Source of the DNA: CAYPIE01 sp964410665
GTDB lineage: Bacteria; Planctomycetota; Planctomycetia; Gemmatales; Gemmataceae
Direction: 5' to 3'
NCBI GenBank assembly: GCA_964410665.1
Contig: CAYPIE010000052.1
Coordinates: forward strand, 1-41,340
Length of the DNA: 41,340 nt
Shown: positions 7,240 to 14,087 of the stretch, one piece after another
Layout: every line of letters starts with the position of its first letter
Position numbering within the stretch: position 1 is the stretch's first letter
Notes under the pieces: model-generated
Databases searched by the model: none
The model's input: only the letters and a program-made list of their open reading frames with translations
What the model was told of the DNA's origin: nothing
Translations under genes and position numbers: made by a program

Positions 7240-10221
7240 CTAACCAACAAACACCCCACCCAGAAAATCATCCGTCAACACTTGTGTAAACGTAAACTCA
7301 GGTTCGGCTGCGGCAACCTGCAGATGCCGTCCCAAATAGGTTCGATAGCCCGGGATACTGCCCGGTGCAGCTCCGACCACCAGATCCCCATATGGGTCGC
7401 CATCAAGGTCTTTCACCACCAACCGCGTCCCAGCACGATCATCGATGGGCCCGGCAAAGAAGTTGTTGAGCGGCGTTCGATCGGCACCTCGGGTGAGCAA
7501 CAGTTGACGCCCGGACAGAGTGAGAACGCGCGGGCCTCCACCCAAACCCGCTCCCAATACCAAGTCGCTGAAGCCATCTCCATCCATATCGCCTACCGAC
7601 ACCTCGAGGCCTTGCCGCAGGCTTGGTTCAAATGCAAAAAAATCACCAAATATCTTGACAGGATGATTAGACAAGCTAGCCCCAGCAAATACTGCGATTC
7701 GGGGGCCACCCTGTGCCGCAGGCGCAACGACTAATTCGCAGAGCTGATCGCCATCGAGATCCCCCAGGGCGATTTGCGCACCCCCGCGAAAACCTGGGTC
7801 CTCGATACCCAACCAGTCCGCTAACGGTTCGCCGGTTACCCCATCGAACAGGCGTACCCGCGCACCCCCTCCTTCGCCGGCACTGATCGCAACATCCGCG
7901 ATGCGATCGCCGGTGATGTCTCCTGCGGCAACAAAAACACCCCCGAGGAAGGTCGGCTCAAAGGGCGAAAACGTCTGCACCACATCATTGGTATTGCCAT
8001 CGAAGATCCGAACTCTTGCCGGTGTGCCCGGTCCGGTACCCACGATCGTATCCGGGACGTGATCCCCGGTAACATCAGCCAGGGCAATGGTGACGCCACT
8101 CATTAATCCAGGTTCGAAGGCAAAAAATGGCGGCCTAGCCATTCTCTCGGAGATGGTCGATACCACCGGACCTCCCCCGGCACCCGCCCCAACCGCGAAA
8201 CTGGAGATGTCATATTGGCCGTATGGCTCGCCCACTTGGTACACCGCTTCCAGCGTGGTATCAGACACCGGAGCGGCATAGACTCGAGCTCGATCCCCAG
8301 CGTCGGACCAGTGGTCGAAATAATACCGCTGGCCGTCGCGCCAAATGACCGGGGTGGCTTCGATGCGTCGGGTGACGCCCGCGACACTATCGAAGCGGAT
8401 GATGTGATCGTCGACGCGTTCGCCGTTCAGCCACACGCTCCCCGGCAGCTCACTCCCCAGGGTGATCTCCGCGACCTCCGGTAACAAGTCGAGCTCGACC
8501 GATCCAGTCAGACCAGCCTGGTCAGTGGCCGAGACGTGTACTCGATAAAACACATTGGTTTCGAGGAAAGGAGTCGAGCGCGGAACCGTAAAGTCGAGCG
8601 CGGTGACCCCAGCGACCGGGCCGACGCCCGGGCGACGAACGGGACCGGTATGGTAATCGATCCGCCAGGTGAACGCTTCTCCCGGGAGGGGGCCGGTTTC
8701 TGGGTCATGACCCGTCACGGAAAGTTGATACACCTCGCCCGCGACGAAATGCCCCCCGGGCAGGTTATGACTTAGTCGAAGTTCTGGAGCTTGGTTATTG
8801 ATGACCATCAGGTGGGCCGGTTGGGAGATCACCTGGCCATAGGGATTGCTCACCACTACCTGGAAAACGGAGCCTGAGTCCTCGATCTGAGTCGAATCGA
8901 TGTGGTAGCGCGGCTGATTGGCACCTGGAATGGGCGAGCCATCGCGTCGCCATTGATAAGTGAGGTCGCCGGCACCACTGGCCAGGACTTCAAAGGCAGC
9001 GGCCTGCCCCAAACCGACCAGACGATCCTCGGGTGGGACATCGATAAACGGCGGAGACTCGGGTGAGTACTGAATCTGGATCAGCGAACCGGAGTCCACC
9101 CGCTGTTGGTCGGTGACCGCGTCGATGTTGCTAACCCCTCGTGCCAGCACGTACATCGACCCGTCCGGTGCGATCTCTAAGTCGACGGGAAAGGGAAGCT
9201 CGGTCGCAAATGCACCCGACTCTGCGGTAATGGGATCATACCAGCGGGTCTTGCCCAGAACATAATCCGAGTAAAAGTAACGGCCGAGAAAACTTTGCGG
9301 AAATTGGCTTTCGCTGGGATTGTAAAACGCCCCTCCGGCGATCGCGAACCCCCCGGCTTCCGAACCGTTGTGGGCAATTGCTAGCAAGGGTGAGGTATAG
9401 CCCGGCTCATCTACCAGGCCTTCGTTTCGGGGCCAACCATAGTTCGCTCCGCTCATCCCTTCATTAATCTCTTCGAATGCGTTTCCCCCCACTTCGTTGA
9501 TGAACATGCGGCCAGACAGAGAGTCGAACGCCAGGGTGAACGGATTGCGGAGCCCATATGCCCAGATGGCCCGATTCGGCCCCTGGAGTTGTTCGGTAAA
9601 CGGGTTGTCTGCAGGAATGGTACCATCCGGGTTCAAGCGTAACACCGAACCGAACAGCGTCCCTAAATTCTGGCTCTCCTCGAGCTGCACCCCATCGTCT
9701 CCAATCCCCAGGTACAGCTTGCCGTCGGGACCGAACTCCAGCGAGCCACCGATGTGATGTCCCGACTGAAAGCCCGGAACTTCGAAGAGAACCTGTTCGC
9801 TGCCAGGTTCTGCCTGGTTTCCAATGAGCCGAAAGCGGCTAAGCCGCCCGGTCGCAGTAGTTCCTTCGGGATGAACTGGCGTATAATAGACATACACAAA
9901 TGGATTCGTGACCAAATCATCCGAGACGGCAACGCCGAGCAAACCCCGCTCAAAATAGGTGTCGACGTCAACCCGGAGAACAGGTTGCTCCACCAGTTGC
10001 CCCTGATCGATCACCCGCAGAGTGCCGGTCTGCTCAGTGAAAAACACACGTCCATCCGCGGCAATGTCCATCGAGATCGGCGAGCGCAAATCTGAGGCCA
10101 CGGTAGTCGCGAGAAAGCCATCCTGGCTAAACGTTACTGGGACGGTTCGTTGTTCGAGTAACTCGCAGCGTAGCGGCACTCCGCTACGCTTCATGTATTT
10201 TCCATTACTATCTTGCGTCAT
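7240..10221 (-). CDS. Secreted PQQ-type sugar dehydrogenase fused to Ig-like and FG-GAP repeat domains
   Basis: The product is 993 residues from ATG 10221, which has GGAG eight bases upstream; an in-frame start at 10275 would add 18 residues, and ATG 10194 is also possible. Just after the start lies CELLEQRTVP, matching the motif in the gene at 1-2935. The next ~390 residues are a glucose/sorbosone-dehydrogenase propeller: SPISMDIAADGRVFFTEQTG, ERGLLGVAVS, HHIGGSLEFGPDGKLYLGIGD, AYGLRNPFTLAFD, GGNAFEEIN and GANYGWP. An Ig-like domain follows (AFEVLASGAGDLTYQWRRDG). A middle beta region comes next, and the C-terminal ~300 residues hold at least five FG-GAP units such as DVTGDHVPDTIVG, DITGDRIADVAIS and DMDGDGFSDLVLG. 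Extracellular location is inferred; whether the propeller is catalytic is unknown. Confidence 0.87.
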   Translation of the reverse strand: MTQDSNGKYMKRSGVPLRCELLEQRTVPVTFSQDGFLATTVASDLRSPISMDIAADGRVFFTEQTGTLRVIDQGQLVEQPVLRVDVDTYFERGLLGVAVSDDLVTNPFVYVYYTPVHPEGTTATGRLSRFRLIGNQAEPGSEQVLFEVPGFQSGHHIGGSLEFGPDGKLYLGIGDDGVQLEESQNLGTLFGSVLRLNPDGTIPADNPFTEQLQGPNRAIWAYGLRNPFTLAFDSLSGRMFINEVGGNAFEEINEGMSGANYGWPRNEGLVDEPGYTSPLLAIAHNGSEAGGFAIAGGAFYNPSESQFPQSFLGRYFYSDYVLGKTRWYDPITAESGAFATELPFPVDLEIAPDGSMYVLARGVSNIDAVTDQQRVDSGSLIQIQYSPESPPFIDVPPEDRLVGLGQAAAFEVLASGAGDLTYQWRRDGSPIPGANQPRYHIDSTQIEDSGSVFQVVVSNPYGQVISQPAHLMVINNQAPELRLSHNLPGGHFVAGEVYQLSVTGHDPETGPLPGEAFTWRIDYHTGPVRRPGVGPVAGVTALDFTVPRSTPFLETNVFYRVHVSATDQAGLTGSVELDLLPEVAEITLGSELPGSVWLNGERVDDHIIRFDSVAGVTRRIEATPVIWRDGQRYYFDHWSDAGDRARVYAAPVSDTTLEAVYQVGEPYGQYDISSFAVGAGAGGGPVVSTISERMARPPFFAFEPGLMSGVTIALADVTGDHVPDTIVGTGPGTPARVRIFDGNTNDVVQTFSPFEPTFLGGVFVAAGDITGDRIADVAISAGEGGGARVRLFDGVTGEPLADWLGIEDPGFRGGAQIALGDLDGDQLCELVVAPAAQGGPRIAVFAGASLSNHPVKIFGDFFAFEPSLRQGLEVSVGDMDGDGFSDLVLGAGLGGGPRVLTLSGRQLLLTRGADRTPLNNFFAGPIDDRAGTRLVVKDLDGDPYGDLVVGAAPGSIPGYRTYLGRHLQVAAAEPEFTFTQVLTDDFLGGVFVG

Positions 10222-11028
10222 GCTCTTCGCTCCGAGAAATGAAGTGACCTCAATCAGCCGGCGAGTTGGTAACACTGTCGGTCCGATGCAACCGCCGGGC
10301 GAGCCTGGAAAGTGACGACCCGACAGGTCGCCTTGTCAGCTGGATTCTTGTCTGAAGTCCAAATCGCAAACGCTTGGTTTTTACATAGCGTATGACTTTT
10401 CACGACTTAGGCATGTCAGTAACTCATGGGATTTCCTGAGGGGAAATCCCCTACAACCAATGGGATCATCTGAGACCGACCCGATCCACGCTAGGTACAT
10501 AAGCCAGACTGAGAGAACCTGGTGTGAATGCATAATTAAGCATCCAGTGAGGCCCATCTTGGCAGGCATGGGTTCCTCACGGGCAGAGCTACAGACTGTG
10601 CCACGAACCACCCCATGGCCGAACCAACGGGCAAGCAACGCGATCTTACCAAGGAACAAGGCGGAGGTCGCGCGCTCGCCGATCAGGCCAAATGGGTCAA
10701 TCCCGGAATTCTGCCGCCAGGAGGGCCCGAAGCATTGGGACCTGTCGGCACGCCAGCCTCTCTTGGGCTTGCATCTTCGTGACTTGATGGCGGATCATGG
10801 CACGATCGTCACGCGGACAAAGCGTACCGGAGGGACTTAATCTCCACGTGTTTTTCAAGGAGAAACTGGCCAGGGAATGCCCCACATAACCCTCTGGGAT
10901 CCTCGAGCCCTGGGTTGGTGAAAAAGGCTGAGATCATTCCTAAAATTGCAGATAAATTGTTGTATCAATCGCCCCGCTCGCATCACCACAAAGCGCAGGA
11001 CGCTCGCGATCGTATCGGGAAAGCTTCA
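10222..11028. other. Non-coding region upstream of the GH62 relic
   Basis: No convincing gene is present. Open frames on both strands lack ribosome sites and family features. One hairpin stands out at 10428-10450: GGGATTTCC pairs with GGAAATCCC around a 5-base loop. The interval starts as the promoter side of the minus-strand PQQ-type gene and otherwise looks like decayed sequence. Confidence 0.5.
10428..10450. repeat. Hairpin with 9-bp stem
   Basis: GGGATTTCC (10428-10436) and GGAAATCCC (10442-10450) form a perfect 9-bp stem with loop TGAGG. It lies in a gene-free interval and is not followed by a T-run, so a role as terminator is not evident. Confidence 0.5.
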
Positions 11029-11434
11029 ATGACAATTCGATCAGGAGATCTTCTTGGTGAATACAACGCCTCCTTGGTCACGCACCGATTGGTCCGGACA
11101 TTGCTCATCGGAATTGTGTGCGCCTCCGAGGCATCTACTCAGGAAGAGGCGACTCCAACCTGCAACAACCCCCTCCAGAGGAAAGCGAATCTCCCCTTGC
11201 TGGCGGTTCACCCAAGAACCTTGCCTGCCTCGCCAGACAATCCTTGGCATTTTCTGAAAGCTCCATGTGCAATACCTGTTTCAGGGAGTTCAATACGATC
11301 AATGGGAGAAAGGCTACGGTGGCCTTGGTTGGCAACTTGGCTTACGAACACTCACCATGCCTCCCCGGGTGAAATCCCACCTTTCACGCAGTATTCGTGT
11401 CGACGGAACCTGTGCAACACCAGGCAGTCCTTGA
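11029..11434 (+). pseudogene. GH62 arabinofuranosidase relic with large internal deletion
   Basis: The first part, in frame from ATG 11029, has an export-like N-terminus starting MTIRS (the intact gene starts MTFRS) and LPASPDNPWHFLK, nearly identical to LPASPDNPWHAVK of the GH62 gene at 3463. Directly after this, in another frame from 11273, the DNA encodes YLFQGVQYDQWEKGYGGLGW followed by QLGL. This matches the extreme C-terminus of the intact enzyme, and it stops at TGA 11432. About 270 residues that carry all catalytic residues are missing between the two parts, and the join is out of frame. The product cannot be an enzyme. The DNA match around 11273-11341 is high, so the copy is a true paralogous remnant rather than chance. 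Confidence 0.85.
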
Positions 11435-11472
11435 GTCAGTCGAATGACGAACACCGTTCGTAGGTAGCCGCA

Positions 11473-12351
11473 ATGCAGAATGCCTTGAGCCAACCGGTTG
11501 AGCAAGTCTCACTGCTCGAGCGATTCCTCTCCCTGTCACTACGGATGCTTCCGTTCAAACACGGCAAGCATCGCCTTTTAAACAAGATTGATCGAGTGCT
11601 TGGGAGACACAAGTCAGGATTGCGCGCGATTCGGGAGGGTAATCAGACCATCCTCATCGACGCATCGGATCTGGTAGGCCGTCACTTTCTGGTACTTGGT
11701 TCGTTTGATCCTGAAGTGGTCGATGTCCTTTCGGGAATGGCAACGGAACATGATGAGGTTTATTGGGACATTGGCGCGAACAACGGTGTGGTCTGCTATC
11801 AAATGCTTCGCAAAATCCCCAGCCTTCGGGTGGTAGCGATTGAACCGCAACAACACCTGGTACCCTTGCTTCGGCATAACCTCGAGAGACTATGTCCCGG
11901 TCGCTTCGAGGTCTTCAACTTGGGAGTGGGCGAACAGCAAGCTGAGCTAGACCTCATCATCCCAGCGGAAAACCGGGGACGAGCATCATTGCACCATCCG
12001 ACCAGCAGCGGAACTCCCGAACGGATTTCCCTGGTCACGGCAGAGACCATTCGGCTTCGCAGTCAATTTGACTGGCCAACACTAGTGAAAATTGACGTGG
12101 AGGGTCATGAGCCAGCAGTCATTGAATCCTTACTGCCGGCATTACAAGCCCGGATTCCGAAAGCGCTGGTTTTTGAACATCTTGGGGGCGAGAATGATGC
12201 ATTTCGCAGAATGCTTCATCACTTTACCAGCAATGGATACCAGGTGATGGCAATCCGGAAAACCCCGTTCGCCACACAGCTGGTAGAACTCGGTCAACAA
12301 AAGGGGAAAGTCACCGACTATGCTGCTATCCGGAAGGACATGCGAACATAG
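11473..12351 (+). CDS. FkbM-family SAM-dependent methyltransferase
   Basis: FkbM proteins are O-methyltransferases, often acting on sugars or glycans. The 292-residue protein has YWDIGANNGVVCY (motif I, residues 97-109), VVAIEPQQHLVPLLRHNL with the SAM-ribose acidic residue Glu124, and VKIDVEGHEPAVIESL near residue 210, the FkbM signature. No signal peptide or membrane helix is seen, so it should be cytoplasmic. The ATG at 11473 has only a weak upstream AGGT. It lies just downstream of the GH62 relic and in the same direction as the glycan-related genes to the left, consistent with surface-glycan modification, which remains an inference. Confidence 0.88.
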   Translation: MQNALSQPVEQVSLLERFLSLSLRMLPFKHGKHRLLNKIDRVLGRHKSGLRAIREGNQTILIDASDLVGRHFLVLGSFDPEVVDVLSGMATEHDEVYWDIGANNGVVCYQMLRKIPSLRVVAIEPQQHLVPLLRHNLERLCPGRFEVFNLGVGEQQAELDLIIPAENRGRASLHHPTSSGTPERISLVTAETIRLRSQFDWPTLVKIDVEGHEPAVIESLLPALQARIPKALVFEHLGGENDAFRRMLHHFTSNGYQVMAIRKTPFATQLVELGQQKGKVTDYAAIRKDMRT

Positions 12352-12815
12352 TCGAAAAGTGTCCATTGGTGAGGTCAACGGAATTTGACATAAACGTTCC
12401 ATCAAACCCAAATGCTCAGATGATCTAACTCAATAATATATAATAATCATCATTCGAGTTCTAGCGAAGTCCACCTCACACAGACCATTGCTCTGCCGGA
12501 GAGGTTACTACCCTCGACAAGATGGACTCCGCTCGACGCTACTCCTCATAAACATCTTCGACAAAGCACTTTGTCCTTCACCCCTTTTGCAAGTCATCGG
12601 AAATGGTCGCTGCCGTGTAACCATTTAACGAAACCTATTGTAGACCGGGCCTTCCTGAGGCTTGCCCTCCAAATCCATCGCCATAACCAGGCCCTACTCC
12701 TAGAACAAACATTTGTTGGTCGAAAAGCGTCTAACTCTCTCAGGGACAAGGGGATGCGTTCCCTCTTGTCCCTAAACTGGAGGAGCAAACGCGTTTAGGT
12801 ACGAGTTCGCCCCCC
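12352..12815. other. Gene-free interval between FkbM gene and IS66 debris
   Basis: No open frame here has a ribosome site or a recognisable family. An AT-rich patch lies at 12430-12450. The one structured element is the hairpin at 12742-12773, listed separately. The 11-mer AAGCGTCTAAC at 12725-12735 recurs at 12979-12989, inside the IS66 terminal repeat. Confidence 0.5.
12742..12773. repeat. Strong hairpin, 13 bp with one bulged base
   Basis: AGGGACAAG (12742-12750) pairs with CTTGTCCCT (12765-12773). Inside it GGGA pairs with TCCC around a 5-base loop, leaving one bulged T. No T-run follows. It sits about 40 bases outside the inferred IS66 end and could be a REP-like unit or part of an older mobile element. 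Confidence 0.6.
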
Positions 12816-12976
12816 ATAACCGTCTTTGGAACGCCGATCGCCCTGGTCCACGACTCCAGCAACCATTCCATGGGACCGATGAACCAGGGGCCCGTGAGAA
12901 TCGCTTTGCCGAACAGGTTCGTCAGCAAGCAAACTTGGTTCGGTTGGTCGGATGTGCCGTAGACGATGTGTCGGGG
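12816..12976 (-). mobile_element. Decayed right end of an IS66-family element (copy A)
   Basis: This 161-bp block aligns base for base, with substitutions and small gaps, to the outer part of copy B at 12977-13137. On the minus strand it ends a reading frame PDTSSTAHPTNRTKFAC with TGA at 12922-12924, equivalent to PDAWSTTHPTTRRKLVS-stop in copy B. Its inferred outer end ATAACCGTCT differs at two positions from the GTAAGCGTCT of copy B. The distance from outer end to stop codon is 109 bp here and 107 bp in copy B. Only the last few codons of the transposase remain. Confidence 0.65.
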
Positions 12977-12991
12977 GTAAGCGTCTAACGG
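12977..12991. repeat. IS66-type terminal inverted repeat
   Basis: GTAAGCGTCTAACGG begins with the GTAAGCG characteristic of IS66-family ends and lies 107 bp outside the transposase stop codon, reading inward. Its partner at the other end of the element was not found. Confidence 0.6.
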
Positions 12992-13080
12992 TCATCGGTT
13001 GCACCGGTCTACAAGACTGCCACCATTTCTCGGGACCGCAGCACCGGGTTCAAGTGCAAATGACCTTGCGAACATATTGG

Positions 13081-13398
13081 TCAGGAAACAAGCTTGCGTC
13101 GCGTGGTCGGATGGGTCGTGGACCATGCGTCGGGGAGCAACTCCCCAAGGTGATCTCTCGGGTGGGTCGGCAGCCGCTCCAAAACATCCTTCAAGTCGGA
13201 GAACGGGTCGGCCCCGAGCAGCTTGCAGCTGCCCACAAAGCGATGCAGCGTCGCCGCCGTCTGGCCACCTCGGTCACTGCCGACGAACAGATCGTTGTCC
13301 CTTTTGAGGGCTTTCGGTCCTCGGATCGACAGAATCTGGGGATCGACCAGCTGGATTCGCGAGTGTTCGTCGCCAGGCTTGTTCCTTGGTCGGATCAC
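13081..13398 (-). pseudogene. IS66 transposase (TnpC) C-terminal fragment
   Basis: The minus-strand frame includes NDLFVGSDRGGQTAATLHRF, GSCKLLGADPFSDLKDVLER and HPRDHLGELLPDAW. These correspond to the IS66 TnpC C-terminus (NWLFAGSDRGGQTAAVLYSL, CKLNGVDPxAYLxDVLxR, ELLPW). The family's catalytic DDE core, which lies upstream, is absent: homology fades before about 13310 and no continuation is seen. The full protein would be near 500 residues; about 80 recognisable ones remain. It cannot transpose. Confidence 0.85.
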
Positions 13399-13771
13399 GG
13401 TGCTTGTTCATACGTGTGGCCAAAAGGGGGGTTTCTCGCACAGTCCGTCCGTCTTGCCGAGAGGTTACCATGCTCTGCAGAACGGGCTTGCCTAGACGTT
13501 TACTGTTTGATAACACGATAGTGCGACCGTTAAATCTGTTAGCTCAGGTGCTCGGCTTGCCCCGTGGGATACGCAACCTACGCGACAACGATCTAGCTGG
13601 CGTGAAAGCCTACGTGCCCGCTCCATCGAAGTGGCGGCCAAGTGTGCCACCCGCACCTGGCCCGACAAACCGGGGCTGGCATTGCGTTCATGATTGAACT
13701 ATACTCAGATTAAATTTGCTCGCGAACTTTTTCTCTGGCCGCATGTCATTGGTAAAACAGCACAACCATGT
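13399..13771. other. Gene-free interval right of the IS66 fragment
   Basis: I recognise no gene, RNA or terminal repeat here. It may contain further decayed mobile-element sequence, because the transposase frame on its left has no N-terminal part and no left end was found. Confidence 0.4.
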
Positions 13772-13779
13772 AGGAGGTG
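13772..13779 (+). promoter_or_regulatory. Strong Shine-Dalgarno site AGGAGGTG
   Basis: AGGAGGTG lies 4 bases before ATG 13784 and is the best ribosome site nearby. It points to the 21-codon frame, not to the SEC-C frame that overlaps its stop codon. Confidence 0.7.
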
Positions 13780-13783
13780 TACC

Positions 13784-13849
13784 ATGGCCAGGATCCACAA
13801 CGACGACCTCGACAATTTCGACGAACGGCCGTTTTTTTCGAGCCGATGA
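13784..13849 (+). CDS. 21-residue leader ORF, or 5' exon-like part of a frameshifted SEC-C gene
   Basis: The frame encodes MARIHNDDLDNFDERPFFSS plus one Arg and ends at TGA 13847-13849. Its ATG has the strong AGGAGGTG site, and its stop overlaps the SEC-C start as ATGA. Near its end lies a run of seven T (13832-13838). Adding one T, or removing two, would fuse this peptide in frame to the SEC-C protein. It may therefore be a translationally coupled leader, one half of a gene broken by a homopolymer frameshift, or a sequencing error. Confidence 0.5.
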   Translation: MARIHNDDLDNFDERPFFSSR

Positions 13850-14013
13850 GCAAACGCCGCAAAGGCTACCCATCGGAAACCCACGTTAAGCGCGGGATTC
13901 GGGTAGTGCACGGCGACAAGCGACTCGAGGAAAAGCTCGGCCGCAATGATCTCTGTCCTTGCGGTTCGTCCCAACGCTTCAAGAAGTGCTGTCTGAAGAA
14001 GGGCCGCTTTTGA
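13846..14013 (+). CDS. Small SEC-C motif protein
   Basis: The 55-residue protein is basic and ends with LGRNDLCPCGSSQRFKKCCL, the zinc-binding SEC-C motif (CPCGS...KKCC) known from the SecA C-terminus and many small proteins. The ATG at 13846 overlaps the stop of the upstream 21-codon frame (ATGA) and has no good ribosome site of its own, so it likely depends on coupling or frameshifting from ATG 13784. In-frame GTG 13777 is unlikely because it lies inside the ribosome site. Zinc binding follows from the four-residue Cys pattern; the cellular role is unknown. Confidence 0.75.
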   Translation: MSKRRKGYPSETHVKRGIRVVHGDKRLEEKLGRNDLCPCGSSQRFKKCCLKKGRF

Positions 14014-14087
14014 TGGTGTCAATCGCGACCACTACTTTTATAGAGTGATCAAGTTTGCTCGCCTCTACGACGGCGGACCAGCCAACT

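Larger units (their letters stand above)
12977..13398 (-). mobile_element. Truncated IS66-family element (copy B)
   Basis: The outer end at 12977 reads GTAAGCGTCTAACGG, matching the GTAAGCG start typical of IS66-family terminal repeats. Inside it the minus strand encodes the C-terminal part of a TnpC-type DDE transposase. No matching left-end repeat or 8-bp target duplication was found to the right, so the element is incomplete. It abuts copy A with no gap, which suggests insertion of one element into the transposase end of the other. Confidence 0.7.

Noticed and set aside
10460..10840. A 126-residue plus-strand frame and, in another frame near 10810, a HADKAYRRDL segment like IS5 transposases (usual ADKAYD)
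   Set aside because: Only about six residues match and nothing around them does; too weak to call a transposase relic.
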